From Paenibacillus taichungensis (GTDB lineage: Bacteria > Bacillota > Bacilli > Paenibacillales > Paenibacillaceae), in NCBI RefSeq assembly GCF_003287275.1, contig NZ_QEVW01000024.1, positions 1 through 63,735 on the forward strand: 63,735 nucleotides of DNA. Reading direction: 5' to 3'. Position numbers and translations under genes: made by a program. The notes under the pieces are model-generated. The model saw nothing but the letters and a program-made list of their open reading frames with translations, was not told the origin of the DNA and ran no database searches. Positions within the stretch are counted from its first letter, which is position 1; every line of letters starts with the position of its first letter. Shown here one piece after another: positions 15,363 through 24,480 of the stretch.

Positions 15363-16661
15363 CTATTTATTGATAAAACCTTTGTAGTGGCGTTTGATCA
15401 ATTGGCTTTCGATTTGCTTCATCGTATCCAGCGCAACACCGATAACGATCAGGAGAGATGTTCCTCCAATTTGCGCAGATTGAGGCAAACCAGAAAGTGC
15501 CCCCAAGATTACAGGCAGAACGGAAATTACTGCCAAGAAGATGGCACCTGCCGTTGTCAAACGAGTCATGACACGGGTCAGATATTTCTCGGTTGCTTTA
15601 CCCGGACGAATGCCTGGGATGTAACCGCCGTTCTTTTTCATGTTGTCAGCCATCTGCTGTGGATTCATCTGTACAAAAGTATAGAAGAATGTAAATCCGA
15701 AAATCATCACTACATACAGTAACATACCCAAAGGTTTATGTGTAGTGAGATTGGCTCCGATCCACTGTGCCCATGCACGATCAGCCCAGAAGTTTGCGAT
15801 GATTGATGGGAACATCAACAGAGATGAAGCAAAGATGACAGGGATAACACCTGCTGCATTAATCTTCAGCGGGATATGTGTGTTCTGTCCACCGTACATT
15901 TTGTTACCTACGACGCGTTTAGCGTACTGTACAGGAATTTTCCGAATCGCCTGCTGGATGTAAATGACACCTATGATAATCAGCACAATAACAATTGCAA
16001 CGATTACCCCTTTAAGAATGTTCATGAACAATTGGTCAGCTTGGATGAAGTCGGATTCGATCGTTTGTTTGATAATGTTAGGCACCGTTGATAGGATACC
16101 CGCAAAGATCAAAATCGAAATCCCGTTTCCTATGCCCTTCTCGGTGATCTGCTCACCAAGCCACATTAGGAATGAAGTACCGGCCGTAAGTACAATCGCG
16201 ATCAAGATATAATCTGCAAATGTTGCATTAGGCACCATTTCTGTATTGTACAAGCGGTTGAATCCGATCGACGTACCAAACGCTTGAATCAATGCCAGAC
16301 CTACCGTTAAATAACGGGTCAGTTGTGCAGATTTCTTCTTACCTTGTTCACCCTGCTTTGCCCACTCCGCTAATTTAGGAATAACGTCCATGGAAAGCAG
16401 CTGCACTATGATAGACGCAGTGATGTAAGGCACGATCCCGAGCGCAAATATCGAGAACTGGAAGAGCGCTCCACCCGAGAACGTATTGAGAAGTCCAAAA
16501 ACTTCTTTACCCGCAGAATTTGTCGCTTCGAACACATCTTTGTTAACTCCCGGTACGGGAACAAAGGAGCCGATGCGGTAAATGATCAGTACAAAAAGGG
16601 TAAATAATACCCTTTTGCGCAGATCTTCAACCCGCCAGATATTCTTTAGGGTCTTGAACAT
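15363..16661 (-). CDS. secY: preprotein translocase subunit SecY
   Basis: This 432-residue protein forms the ten-helix protein-conducting channel together with SecE (encoded at 42952-43143). It starts MFKTLKNIWRVEDLRKRVLF and has the conserved cytosolic loops (RIPVQYA-type motif IPVQYAKRVV, and GIRPGKATEKYL). The ATG overlaps the rplO stop by one base (TAATG), implying translational coupling within the spc operon. Confidence 0.98.
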   Translation of the reverse strand: MFKTLKNIWRVEDLRKRVLFTLFVLIIYRIGSFVPVPGVNKDVFEATNSAGKEVFGLLNTFSGGALFQFSIFALGIVPYITASIIVQLLSMDVIPKLAEWAKQGEQGKKKSAQLTRYLTVGLALIQAFGTSIGFNRLYNTEMVPNATFADYILIAIVLTAGTSFLMWLGEQITEKGIGNGISILIFAGILSTVPNIIKQTIESDFIQADQLFMNILKGVIVAIVIVLIIIGVIYIQQAIRKIPVQYAKRVVGNKMYGGQNTHIPLKINAAGVIPVIFASSLLMFPSIIANFWADRAWAQWIGANLTTHKPLGMLLYVVMIFGFTFFYTFVQMNPQQMADNMKKNGGYIPGIRPGKATEKYLTRVMTRLTTAGAIFLAVISVLPVILGALSGLPQSAQIGGTSLLIVIGVALDTMKQIESQLIKRHYKGFINK

Positions 16662-17101
16662 TAAATCACCTCAGTTGTACCGCCGGCAGCTTCAATTTTC
16701 TCAATAGCAGATTGAGAAAACTTGTTAGCTTTAACAGTCAGCTTCACAGTGACATCACCGTTACCCAGGATTTTGATTCCGGATTTAGCGTTTTTAACTA
16801 CGCCGTTCGTCATCAAGAATTCTGGAGTTACTTCAGTACCCGCAGCAAAACTGTTCAGGTCTTCAGTATTCACAACTGCATATTCTTTGCGAGTTGGGTT
16901 TACAAAACCACGTTTTGGCAAGCGACGATACAATGGATTTTGTCCACCTTCGAAGCCTGGACGTACTCCACCGCCAGAACGAGCGTTTTGTCCTTTGTGA
17001 CCGCGACCTGATGTTTTACCTGTACCACTACTTGGACCGCGACCAAGACGTTTACGTTCTTTGCGGGATCCAGGAGATGGTGAAAGCTCATGTAACTTCA
17101 T
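16661..17101 (-). CDS. rplO: 50S ribosomal protein L15 (uL15)
   Basis: It is 146 residues beginning MKLHELSPSPGSRKERKRLGRG, with the Gly/Arg-rich N-terminal extension that penetrates 23S rRNA. The ATG at 17101 is preferred by homology; a GTG 12 bases earlier is too close to AGGAGG. The stop overlaps the secY start. Confidence 0.97.
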   Translation of the reverse strand: MKLHELSPSPGSRKERKRLGRGPSSGTGKTSGRGHKGQNARSGGGVRPGFEGGQNPLYRRLPKRGFVNPTRKEYAVVNTEDLNSFAAGTEVTPEFLMTNGVVKNAKSGIKILGNGDVTVKLTVKANKFSQSAIEKIEAAGGTTEVI

Positions 17102-17144
17102 CGTTCGTTGCACCTCCTTAAAGATTTGTGGGATTAACCCGTTT

Positions 17145-17330
17145 TTAAGCTTCTACTTCTTTAACAGCAACCAAGTGGCTTACTTTGTTAATCATACCAC
17201 GGATGGCAGGATTATCGTTTTGTACCACTTTGCTATTGATTTTGCGCAAACCCAATGTTTTCACAGTTGTTCTTTGCGTCTCCGGACGTCCGATCAAGCT
17301 GCGGACGAGGGTAATTTCTAATTTAGCCAT
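17145..17330 (-). CDS. rpmD: 50S ribosomal protein L30 (uL30)
   Basis: It is 61 residues beginning MAKLEITLVRSLIGRPE, with GLRKINS and MINKVSHLV. GGAGGG precedes the ATG at 17330. It lies between rpsE (13 bases) and rplO (43 bases). Confidence 0.97.
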   Translation of the reverse strand: MAKLEITLVRSLIGRPETQRTTVKTLGLRKINSKVVQNDNPAIRGMINKVSHLVAVKEVEA

Positions 17331-17343
17331 GAGAATTCCCTCC

Positions 17344-17841
17344 TTAACCCAGAAGCTCTTCGACGGATTTTCCGCGCAGTTTAGCCACGTCTTCAGCACG
17401 CTTCAAACGGGACAAACCTTCCAAAGTCGCATTGACCATGTTCATGGAATTCGAAGAACCCAGAGATTTTGTCAAAATGTCACCTACACCAGCAAGTTCG
17501 AGAACCGCACGTACAGGACCACCAGCGATAACACCAGTACCTTCAGATGCTGGTTTCAACAGCACGCGTCCTGCGCCGAACTTACCTGTTACCAAGTGAG
17601 GAATCGATGTTCCTACGAGTGGAACGTGTACAAGGTTTTTCTTAGCGTCTTCAATACCTTTGCGAATTGCATCAGGTACTTCGCCCGCTTTACCGATACC
17701 AGCTCCAACCCAGCCGTTGCCGTCGCCGACTACAACCAGTGCGCTAAAGCTGAAACGGCGTCCGCCTTTTACTACTTTAGCTACGCGATTAATATTTACA
17801 ACTCTTTCAGTCAGTTCCAAAGTATTCGGATCTACACGCAA
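17344..17841 (-). CDS. rpsE: 30S ribosomal protein S5 (uS5)
   Basis: It is 165 residues with the double-stranded RNA-binding N-terminal domain (ERVVNINRVAKVVKGGRRFSFSALVVVGD) and a ribosomal-fold C-terminal domain. The spectinomycin loop KVVKGGRRF has no resistance-type deletion. The start codon is TTG (17839-17841) with AGGAGG 7-8 bases upstream. Confidence 0.97.
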   Translation of the reverse strand: MRVDPNTLELTERVVNINRVAKVVKGGRRFSFSALVVVGDGNGWVGAGIGKAGEVPDAIRKGIEDAKKNLVHVPLVGTSIPHLVTGKFGAGRVLLKPASEGTGVIAGGPVRAVLELAGVGDILTKSLGSSNSMNMVNATLEGLSRLKRAEDVAKLRGKSVEELLG

Positions 17842-17868
17842 GTCGTTAACCTCCTTTTGAAAAATATC

Positions 17869-18237
17869 TTAAAACTCAAGTCCTGCTTCACGAGCCGCTT
17901 CAGCCAATGCTGCGATACGACCATGGTACAGATAACCACTACGGTCAAATACGATGTTGGAAACACCTTTGTCTTTAGCACGTTTAGCAACGAGTTCGCC
18001 AACTTTACGAGCGGATTCAACAGATGCACCATTTTTGATGTCAGTGCTCAATTCTTTGTCTACGGTAGACGCGGAAGCGATTGTTACACCAGCAACATCA
18101 TCGATGATTTGAGCATACATATGTTTACCAGAACGGAATACGTTCAAACGAGGACGTGTTGCCGTTCCTTGGATTTTCTTACGAACACGCAGGTGTCTTT
18201 TCAGACGTGCCTTGTTTTTATCTGTTTTCGTAATCAT
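17869..18237 (-). CDS. rplR: 50S ribosomal protein L18 (uL18)
   Basis: It is 122 residues with a basic N-terminus (KTDKNKARLKRHLRVRKKIQG) and the C-terminal FDRSGYLYHGRIAALAEAAREAGLEF. L18 binds 5S rRNA with L5 (rplE, 19618-20160) in the central protuberance. It lies 27 bases upstream of rpsE. Confidence 0.98.
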   Translation of the reverse strand: MITKTDKNKARLKRHLRVRKKIQGTATRPRLNVFRSGKHMYAQIIDDVAGVTIASASTVDKELSTDIKNGASVESARKVGELVAKRAKDKGVSNIVFDRSGYLYHGRIAALAEAAREAGLEF

Positions 18238-18354
18238 CTCAGGGATTCACTCCTTTCAGGTTACCTCGCTGGCTTCAAACCGGAAGCCACGGGGTATATT
18301 AGAAACACAAGAAGCAAGCAAGCCGAAAACCGCGCAAAGGCGGTAAGAAAAATC

Positions 18355-18897
18355 TTATTTCTTCTTACCGGCTTTACCTTCCTTACGGATGATACGCTCG
18401 CCTTCATATTTAATACCTTTACCTTTGTACGGCTCAGGTTCACGAACGGAACGGATTTTAGCTGCGTAAGCACCTACACGCTCTTTATCGATTCCGCGAA
18501 CGATGATTTTCGTATTCGAAGGAACTTCGAATTCGATTCCCGCTTCCGGTGTAATTTCAACCGGGTGAGAGTAGCCAACGTTCAGAACGATTTTATCTCC
18601 GGATTTGCTTGCACGATATCCGACCCCAACCAGCTCCAGAGATTTTGCGAATCCTTCAGTAACACCACTCACCATGTTGTTTACAACGCTACGCGTTGTG
18701 CCGTGCAAAGAACGGTGAGTTTTGTTATCGGAAGGACGCACAACTGTAATTTCGTTGTTTTCAACTGTTACCTTCATATCTTTATGAAGTTCACGAGTCA
18801 AAGATCCTTTTGGTCCTTTTACCGTAATAACGGTGTTGTCCAGTGTGATGTCCACACCACTTGGTACTGTAATTGGTTTGCGACCAATACGAGACAT
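18355..18897 (-). CDS. rplF: 50S ribosomal protein L6 (uL6)
   Basis: It is 180 residues beginning MSRIGRKPITVPSGVDI, with the C-terminal signature PEPYKGKGIKYEGE. The ATG at 18897 has AGGAGG 8 bases upstream; the start 9 bases earlier is rejected. A 117-base spacer containing a plus-strand GAAACACAAGAAGC repeat-like sequence follows before rplR. Confidence 0.97.
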   Translation of the reverse strand: MSRIGRKPITVPSGVDITLDNTVITVKGPKGSLTRELHKDMKVTVENNEITVVRPSDNKTHRSLHGTTRSVVNNMVSGVTEGFAKSLELVGVGYRASKSGDKIVLNVGYSHPVEITPEAGIEFEVPSNTKIIVRGIDKERVGAYAAKIRSVREPEPYKGKGIKYEGERIIRKEGKAGKKK

Positions 18898-18927
18898 ATG
18901 TTGCACCTCCTATCTTGTGACGTTATA

Positions 18928-19326
18928 TTACCAAACGTAGCAGACGACTTCTCCGCCGGATTTTGATTGACGAGCTTCTTTGTCCGTCATGATACCTTTG
19001 GATGTCGAGATAATAGCGATACCCAGACCACCAAGTACACGAGGTACTTCATTGCTTTTCGTGTAAACACGAAGACCAGGTTTACTGATTCTTTTCAGAC
19101 CAGTAATAACACGCTCGTTATTTTGACCGTATTTCAGGAAAACACGGATAATCCCTTGTTTGTTATCATCGATAACTTCAGCGTCACGGATAAAACCTTC
19201 ACGCTTCAAGATGTCGGCGATTTGTTTTTTCATTGTCGAAGCAGGCATTTCTACCGTTTCGTGACGAACTGTGTTCGCGTTACGAATACGAGTAAGCATA
19301 TCTGCAATTGGATCAGACATAGTCAT
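18928..19326 (-). CDS. rpsH: 30S ribosomal protein S8 (uS8)
   Basis: This 132-residue early-binding 30S protein has DPIADMLTRIRNAN near the start and the C-terminal STSKGIMTDKEARQ...GGEVVCYVW. The first ATG (19326) is used because GGAGG lies 10 bases upstream and B. subtilis S8 also begins with three residues before DPIADML. Confidence 0.97.
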   Translation of the reverse strand: MTMSDPIADMLTRIRNANTVRHETVEMPASTMKKQIADILKREGFIRDAEVIDDNKQGIIRVFLKYGQNNERVITGLKRISKPGLRVYTKSNEVPRVLGGLGIAIISTSKGIMTDKEARQSKSGGEVVCYVW

Positions 19327-19358
19327 TGTGAGTTAACCTCCTTCCCGTTCAGGACTTT

Positions 19359-19544
19359 TTACCAGCTTGCTTTTTTCACGCCAGGGATCTGGCCTTTATA
19401 AGCTAATTCACGGAAGCAAATTCTGCAAATTTTGAACTTCTGCAGTACCGAATGTGGACGTCCGCAACGCTCACAGCGTGTATAAGCACGTACTTTAAAC
19501 TTTGGTGTACGTTGTTGTTTAACTTTCATCGAAGTTTTTGCCAC
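19359..19544 (-). CDS. rpsZ: 30S ribosomal protein S14, zinc-binding type Z (uS14)
   Basis: This 61-residue short form has Cys24, Cys27, Cys40 and Cys43 (CERC...CRIC), the complete zinc site. Bacilli often hold a second, zinc-free S14 elsewhere that is induced in zinc starvation; none is in this window. It is placed between rplE and rpsH as usual. Confidence 0.97.
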   Translation of the reverse strand: MAKTSMKVKQQRTPKFKVRAYTRCERCGRPHSVLQKFKICRICFRELAYKGQIPGVKKASW

Positions 19545-19617
19545 TTAGCCTGACACCTCCTAAATAATTTCGGAGAAAAGGGAGTCTTTCCAGACACCCG
19601 GAAACGTTATAGCAACA

Positions 19618-20160
19618 TTATTTTACGAAAGGCATTCCGAGTTGCGTGAGCAATTCACGGGATTCTTCGTCTGTTTTCGCCGTTGTTACGATGACAATAT
19701 CCATACCGCGGACTTTGTCTACTTTATCATACTCGATCTCTGGGAAGATCAATTGTTCTTTCAGACCCAGTGTGTAGTTACCACGTCCGTCGAAAGCTTT
19801 GCTCGATACACCGCGGAAGTCGCGGACACGAGGAAGCGTAACGTTGAACAGTTTATCGAGGAAGAAGTACATACGCTCGCCGCGCAATGTAACTTTAACA
19901 CCGATAGGCATGTTCTCACGCAGTTTGAAACCTGCGATAGATTTTTTAGCACGAGTGATTACAGGTTTTTGACCTGCGATCAGTTGCAAATCGTTTACTG
20001 CGGAATCCAACACTTTGGAGTTTTGAACTGCGTCGCCCACACCCATGTTGATAACGATTTTCTCGATTTTCGGCACTTGCATTACCGTTGTATAGTTAAA
20101 CTTCTGCATCAAAGCAGGAGCAATTTCGTTCAGGTAACGTTCTTTCATTCTTGCTGCCAT
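19618..20160 (-). CDS. rplE: 50S ribosomal protein L5 (uL5)
   Basis: This 180-residue 5S rRNA-binding protein contacts P-site tRNA. Landmarks are KIVINMGVGDAVQN, GQKPVITRAKKSIAGFKLRE and the C-terminal ELLTQLGMPFVK. GGAGG precedes the ATG by 10 bases. Confidence 0.98.
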   Translation of the reverse strand: MAARMKERYLNEIAPALMQKFNYTTVMQVPKIEKIVINMGVGDAVQNSKVLDSAVNDLQLIAGQKPVITRAKKSIAGFKLRENMPIGVKVTLRGERMYFFLDKLFNVTLPRVRDFRGVSSKAFDGRGNYTLGLKEQLIFPEIEYDKVDKVRGMDIVIVTTAKTDEESRELLTQLGMPFVK

Positions 20161-20192
20161 GAATCATAGACCTCCTTTCTCATTCGGTTCAA

Positions 20193-20546
20193 TTAGTCGA
20201 TAATTTCTCCGGAACGTTTTGCAACGCGCACTTTCTTTCCGTTGTCCAACACTTTGTAACCTACACGGGTTACTTTTCCGCTCTTCGGATCGATGTGCAT
20301 TACGTTGGAAACGTGAATCGGAGCTTCCTTCTCGATAATGCCGCCTTGCGGATTTTGCTGGTTAGGCTTCTGGTGTTTTTTAATCATGTTAACACCTTCC
20401 ACAAGGACGCGGTTCTCACGAGGATAAGCAGCGATGACACGGCCTTTTTTACCTTTGTCTTTACCGCTGATCACCATAACTGTATCTTCTTTTTTTACAT
20501 GAAGTTTATTGTTATGGGATTCCAGAACTTTTTTCACTCTTGGCAT
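20193..20546 (-). CDS. rplX: 50S ribosomal protein L24 (uL24)
   Basis: It is 117 residues with a KOW motif (DTVMVISGKDKGKKGRVIAAYP). It initiates 50S assembly by binding the 5' end of 23S rRNA. The ATG at 20546 has AGGAGG 8 bases upstream; the GTG 9 bases earlier lies inside that site and is rejected. Confidence 0.97.
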   Translation of the reverse strand: MPRVKKVLESHNNKLHVKKEDTVMVISGKDKGKKGRVIAAYPRENRVLVEGVNMIKKHQKPNQQNPQGGIIEKEAPIHVSNVMHIDPKSGKVTRVGYKVLDNGKKVRVAKRSGEIID

Positions 20547-20585
20547 TTCGTACACCTCCTGTTTCTAACATCACGAGATTAAGCT

Positions 20586-20954
20586 TTAGATAACTTCTGG
20601 GGCCAAGGAAACGATTTTCATGAAGTCTTTCTCGCGGAGTTCACGAGCAACAGGTCCGAAAATACGTGTTCCACGTGGGCTTCTGTCGTCTTTTACAACA
20701 ACCGCTGCATTTTCATCAAAACCGATGTAGGAACCGTCTTTACGACGTACAGAACGTTTAGTACGAACGACAACCGCTCTAACTACATCACCTTTTTTGA
20801 CAACGCCGCCTGGTGTTGCTTGTTTTACCGAACAAACGATCAGATCACCGATTTGAGCTGTACGACGTCCCGTACCGCCGAGTACGCGGATACACATCAG
20901 TTCCTTCGCACCGGAGTTGTCGGCCACAGTCAAACGTGTAAATGGTTGAATCAT
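20586..20954 (-). CDS. rplN: 50S ribosomal protein L14 (uL14)
   Basis: It is 122 residues beginning MIQPFTRLTVADNSGAKELMCI with the usual SPRGTRIFGPVARELR C-terminal signature. It is the first gene of the classical spc segment after rpsQ. Confidence 0.98.
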   Translation of the reverse strand: MIQPFTRLTVADNSGAKELMCIRVLGGTGRRTAQIGDLIVCSVKQATPGGVVKKGDVVRAVVVRTKRSVRRKDGSYIGFDENAAVVVKDDRSPRGTRIFGPVARELREKDFMKIVSLAPEVI

Positions 20955-20989
20955 TTAGTATTCCTCCTTTCAGCTATGCTGCTGATGCA

Positions 20990-21256
20990 TTAGATGATAA
21001 TCGCTTTTTCTACGACTTCAGTAAGTCTCCAGCGTTTATCTTTCGAAAGCGGACGAGTCTCCATGATTTTCACCGTGTCACCGATTTTCGCAGTGTTTTC
21101 TTCGTCATGCGCTTTGAATTTTTTAGTAACCTTGATACGTTTATGGTACAAGTCGTGTTTTTTGTAAGTTTCTACAGCAACAACGATCGTTTTATCCATT
21201 TTATCACTGACTACTTTACCTGTTTGCACTTTACGTGCGTTACGTTCTTCGCTCAT
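20990..21256 (-). CDS. rpsQ: 30S ribosomal protein S17 (uS17)
   Basis: This 88-residue OB-fold protein has GKVVSDKMDKTIVVAVE and GDTVKIMETRPLSKDKRWRL. It lies 48 bases after rpmC. Confidence 0.98.
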   Translation of the reverse strand: MSEERNARKVQTGKVVSDKMDKTIVVAVETYKKHDLYHKRIKVTKKFKAHDEENTAKIGDTVKIMETRPLSKDKRWRLTEVVEKAIII

Positions 21257-21304
21257 TGTTGGCCTCCTTCCTGATTACGGACGGATTAGACATCCGATCC
21301 CTAA

Positions 21305-21502
21305 TTAACCGATTCCCAATTCTCTTTCACGGATAATGGTTTTAGCACGAGCTATTTCTTTCCGCACATCACGGATTCGAGTCGGGTTATCCAGCTGACC
21401 GGTAGCGAGTTGAAAGCGGAGGTTAAAGAGTTCTTCTTTAAATCCGGCAATCTTTTGCTCGATTTCAGCAGAGGTTAGGTTGCGAAATTCACTAGCTTTC
21501 AT
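21305..21502 (-). CDS. rpmC: 50S ribosomal protein L29 (uL29)
   Basis: This 65-residue two-helix protein at the nascent-chain exit begins MKASEFRNLTSAEIEQK. The ATG at 21502 lies inside the last codons of rplP (11-base overlap), with GGTGGTG as ribosome-binding site, so translation is coupled to rplP. Confidence 0.96.
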   Translation of the reverse strand: MKASEFRNLTSAEIEQKIAGFKEELFNLRFQLATGQLDNPTRIRDVRKEIARAKTIIRERELGIG

Positions 21503-21926
21503 TTGCTTCACCACCCAATTCTTCACGTTTCACAAACTTCGTTTTGATTGGCAGTTTGTGAGCGGCAAGACGCATTGCTTCGCGTGCAATATCCTCCGGT
21601 ACACCAGCAAGTTCAAACATGATCTTACCTGGTTTCACAACTGCAACCCATTTTTCTACGTTACCTTTACCGCTACCCATCCGAACCTCGAGAGGCTTTT
21701 GAGTGATTGGTTTGTCTGGGAAGATCTTGATCCAAACTTTACCACCACGTTTGATGTAACGAGTCATCGCAATACGAGCCGCTTCGATTTGACGGTTCGT
21801 AATCCAAGCCGGTTCCGTAGCTTGCAGACCGTATTCGCCAAAGTTCAGCGTAGTTCCGCCTTTAGCTTGGCCCTTCATATGTCCACGTTGTTGCTTACGG
21901 TGTTTTACACGTTTTGGTACCAACAT
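21492..21926 (-). CDS. rplP: 50S ribosomal protein L16 (uL16)
   Basis: It is 144 residues beginning MLVPKRVKHRKQQRG and containing RIAMTRYIKRGGKVWIKIFPDKP. L16 lines the A-site tRNA elbow region. It starts 2 bases after rpsC and overlaps rpmC. Confidence 0.98.
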   Translation of the reverse strand: MLVPKRVKHRKQQRGHMKGQAKGGTTLNFGEYGLQATEPAWITNRQIEAARIAMTRYIKRGGKVWIKIFPDKPITQKPLEVRMGSGKGNVEKWVAVVKPGKIMFELAGVPEDIAREAMRLAAHKLPIKTKFVKREELGGEANES

Positions 21927-21928
21927 GA

Positions 21929-22594
21929 TTAGTTGCCTCCTTCCTTAGCAGCTTGTTTCTTAGCCGTAGGAAGAACCTCTCCACGATAGATCCATACTTT
22001 TACGCCGATACGGCCGTAAGTTGTATGAGCCTCTGCTGTACCGTAGTCGATGTCGGCACGAAGCGTGTGCAGTGGAACAGTTCCTTCGCTGTAGCCTTCC
22101 GAACGAGCAATCTCAGCACCGCCAAGACGTCCGCCCACTTGAGTTTTAATACCTTTTGCACCAGAGCGCATAGTTCTTTGAATAGCTTGTTTCAGAGCAC
22201 GACGGAAAGAAACGCGACGTTCCAATTGTTGTGCAATGCTTTCAGCTACCAGGATTGCGTCCAGGTCTTGGTTCTTAATTTCAGAGATGTTGATGTGTAC
22301 TTTTTTACCGCCTGCGATTTTCGTAATTTGATTACGCAGATTTTCAACTTCAGATCCACCCTTACCGATAACCATACCTGGTTTCGCAGTGTGAATCGTT
22401 ACGTTTACGCGGTTAGCCGCTCTCTCGATTTCAACACGAGACATAGCGGAGTCTTTCAATTTATTTTTCAGGAATTCACGAATTTTCACGTCTTCCATCA
22501 AAAGATCGCCGAAGTCTTTACCTGCATACCACTTAGATTCCCAGTCACGGATAATTCCGACACGGAGTCCGACTGGATTTACCTTTTGGCCCAC
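21929..22594 (-). CDS. rpsC: 30S ribosomal protein S3 (uS3)
   Basis: It is 221 residues with an N-terminal KH domain (VIGKGGSEVENLR at about 75-90) and the C-terminal domain (GRLGGAEIARSEGYSEGTVPLHTLRADIDYG). S3 forms part of the mRNA entry tunnel and helicase. Confidence 0.98.
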   Translation of the reverse strand: MGQKVNPVGLRVGIIRDWESKWYAGKDFGDLLMEDVKIREFLKNKLKDSAMSRVEIERAANRVNVTIHTAKPGMVIGKGGSEVENLRNQITKIAGGKKVHINISEIKNQDLDAILVAESIAQQLERRVSFRRALKQAIQRTMRSGAKGIKTQVGGRLGGAEIARSEGYSEGTVPLHTLRADIDYGTAEAHTTYGRIGVKVWIYRGEVLPTAKKQAAKEGGN

Positions 22595-22609
22595 ACATTT
22601 CCCCTCCTT

Positions 22610-22942
22610 CTACTTTTCAGATACCACCAAAGTGATGTGGCTAGTACGTTTGTTAATACGACTTGCACGTCCCATTGCACGAGGGCGGAAACGTTTCATT
22701 GTCGGTCCTTGGTTCACGTAAGCTTGCGAAATGACCAAGTTATTAACATCCAAAGAATAGTTATGTTCCGCATTTGCAATCGCGGAGTTAAGCAACTTCT
22801 CAACAATCGGAGAAGCGGATTTCGGAGTGTGACGGAGAATGGCAACCGCCTCACCAACTTGCTTGCCGCGAATCAAGTCAACAACGAGTTGAACTTTACG
22901 AGGAGCAATCCGGATAAACTTAGCATGTGCTTTTGCTTCCAT
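22610..22942 (-). CDS. rplV: 50S ribosomal protein L22 (uL22)
   Basis: It is 110 residues beginning MEAKAHAKFIRIAPRKVQLV. The loop that reaches the exit tunnel (QGPTMKRFRPRAMGRASRINKRTSH) shows no duplication or deletion of the macrolide-resistance kind. The ATG at 22942 has GGAGG upstream. Confidence 0.97.
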   Translation of the reverse strand: MEAKAHAKFIRIAPRKVQLVVDLIRGKQVGEAVAILRHTPKSASPIVEKLLNSAIANAEHNYSLDVNNLVISQAYVNQGPTMKRFRPRAMGRASRINKRTSHITLVVSEK

Positions 22943-22977
22943 TGTGTAACCTCCTCTCAAACATTAAAGATGTTCAT

Positions 22978-23256
22978 TTATCTTCTTGTTTTCTTATCAT
23001 CATCAGTATGGCCTTTGTACGTACGGGTTGGAGCGAACTCACCCAATTTGTGTCCGACCATGTCCTCAGTTACGTATACTGGTACGTGTTTACGACCGTC
23101 ATATACGCCAAATGTGTGTCCGATGAATTGCGGGAAAATTGTAGAACGACGGGACCAGGTTTTAATAACAAGCTTTTTACCGGATGCTTCCATCTCTTCT
23201 ACCTTTTTCAGCATGTAGCCATCAATGAATGGCCCTTTTTTCAAACTGCGACCCAT
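22978..23256 (-). CDS. rpsS: 30S ribosomal protein S19 (uS19)
   Basis: It is 92 residues with MGRSLKKGPFIDGYMLKKV and the C-terminal GEFAPTRTYKGHTDDDKKTRR. It sits in the 30S head next to S13. Confidence 0.98.
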   Translation of the reverse strand: MGRSLKKGPFIDGYMLKKVEEMEASGKKLVIKTWSRRSTIFPQFIGHTFGVYDGRKHVPVYVTEDMVGHKLGEFAPTRTYKGHTDDDKKTRR

Positions 23257-23327
23257 GTGGAGATCCTCCCTTCAAACGTAGCTATTATGCATCCGCAGAT
23301 GCCTCACGAAGTTATGCACAGTGTGTA

Positions 23328-24158
23328 TTACTTCGTGCGGCGGCGAATGATGTATTTATCAGAAGCTTTATTTTTCTTACGCGTTTTGTAACCAAGAGTA
23401 GGTTTACCCCATGGTGACATTGGCGATTTACGTCCGATTGGAGCACGACCTTCACCACCACCGTGTGGGTGATCGTTAGGGTTCATTACTACACCACGAA
23501 CTTCAGGACGTTGTCCCAACCAACGGCTACGACCGGCTTTACCGATTTTGATGAGCTCGTGGTCTTGGTTACCAACAGATCCGATTGTTGCGCGGCAAAC
23601 TTTCAGAATACGACGAACTTCTCCGGAAGAGAGACGAACGGATACGTATTTTTCTTCTTTACCAAGCAATTGAGCTTCTGTACCAGCAGCACGAACCAAT
23701 TGTCCGCCTTTACCTGGTTTCAACTCGATGTTGTGGATAACGGTACCTACTGGAATGTTTTCAAGTGGCAGTGCGTTACCGATTTTGATGTCTGCGTCAG
23801 GACCGGAGAATACTTGATCGCCAACTTTCAGACCTTTAGGAGCGATGATGTAACGTTTCTCACCATCAGCGTAGTGAATCAAAGCAATGTTGGATGTACG
23901 GTTCGGGTCATACTCAATCGTAGCAACGCGGCCCGGTATTCCATCTTTAGTACGTTTGAAGTCAATGATACGGTATTTACGTTTGTGTCCACCACCGTGG
24001 TGACGAACTGTAATTTTACCTTGGTTGTTGCGGCCTGCTTGTTTGCTCAACGGGGCCAACAACGATTTCTCCGGCTTATCTGTGGTGATTTCCTCAAATG
24101 TAGAAACGGACATGTTCCGTCTTGCCGGGGATGTTGGTTTATACTTTTTGATTGGCAC
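23328..24158 (-). CDS. rplB: 50S ribosomal protein L2 (uL2)
   Basis: This 276-residue protein supports the peptidyl-transferase centre. The conserved C-terminal region RGVVMNPNDHPHGGGEGRAPIGR contains the essential His. The start codon is GTG (24156-24158), with GGAGGG 7 bases upstream. Confidence 0.98.
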   Translation of the reverse strand: MPIKKYKPTSPARRNMSVSTFEEITTDKPEKSLLAPLSKQAGRNNQGKITVRHHGGGHKRKYRIIDFKRTKDGIPGRVATIEYDPNRTSNIALIHYADGEKRYIIAPKGLKVGDQVFSGPDADIKIGNALPLENIPVGTVIHNIELKPGKGGQLVRAAGTEAQLLGKEEKYVSVRLSSGEVRRILKVCRATIGSVGNQDHELIKIGKAGRSRWLGQRPEVRGVVMNPNDHPHGGGEGRAPIGRKSPMSPWGKPTLGYKTRKKNKASDKYIIRRRTK

Positions 24159-24189
24159 TAGGTTTCCCTCCTTACTTCAAAAATTTCAA

Positions 24190-24480
24190 TTATACAGTCT
24201 CAAAGAACTCAAGCGTTTTGCTGTCTTGTGTCAGCGTTACAAACGCTTTTTTCCATTCGCTTGTATATCCGGAATAACGTCCGTACCGTTTAGGCTTAGC
24301 TGGAACACGCAGAGTGTTCACGTTTTTCACTTTTACGTTGAAAATAGCTTCTACGGCCTTTTTGATCTCGGTTTTGTTTGCACGGATATCGACTTCAAAT
24401 ACATATTTCAAGTCATTCATCATGTCAGCAGTACGTTCCGTAATAATCGGACGTTTTACAATATCACGAGGATCCTTCAT
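24190..24480 (-). CDS. rplW: 50S ribosomal protein L23 (uL23)
   Basis: This 96-residue protein at the tunnel exit is the docking site for trigger factor and SRP. It begins MKDPRDIVKRPIITERT and its ATG overlaps the rplD stop by one base (TAATG). Confidence 0.98.
   Translation of the reverse strand: MKDPRDIVKRPIITERTADMMNDLKYVFEVDIRANKTEIKKAVEAIFNVKVKNVNTLRVPAKPKRYGRYSGYTSEWKKAFVTLTQDSKTLEFFETV

Noticed and set aside
17344..17841. Possible spectinomycin-resistance change in S5
   Set aside because: The loop KVVKGGRRF is intact.
17185..18966. 593-codon open frame on the plus strand across rpmD-rplF
   Set aside because: It is antisense to five certain ribosomal genes, crosses their ribosome-binding sites, lacks its own site and has no recognisable domain. 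It arises from the codon bias of the opposite strand.
21953..23218. 421-codon plus-strand frame opposite rpsC-rplV-rpsS
   Set aside because: It is antisense to three conserved genes with no ribosome-binding site; a shadow frame.
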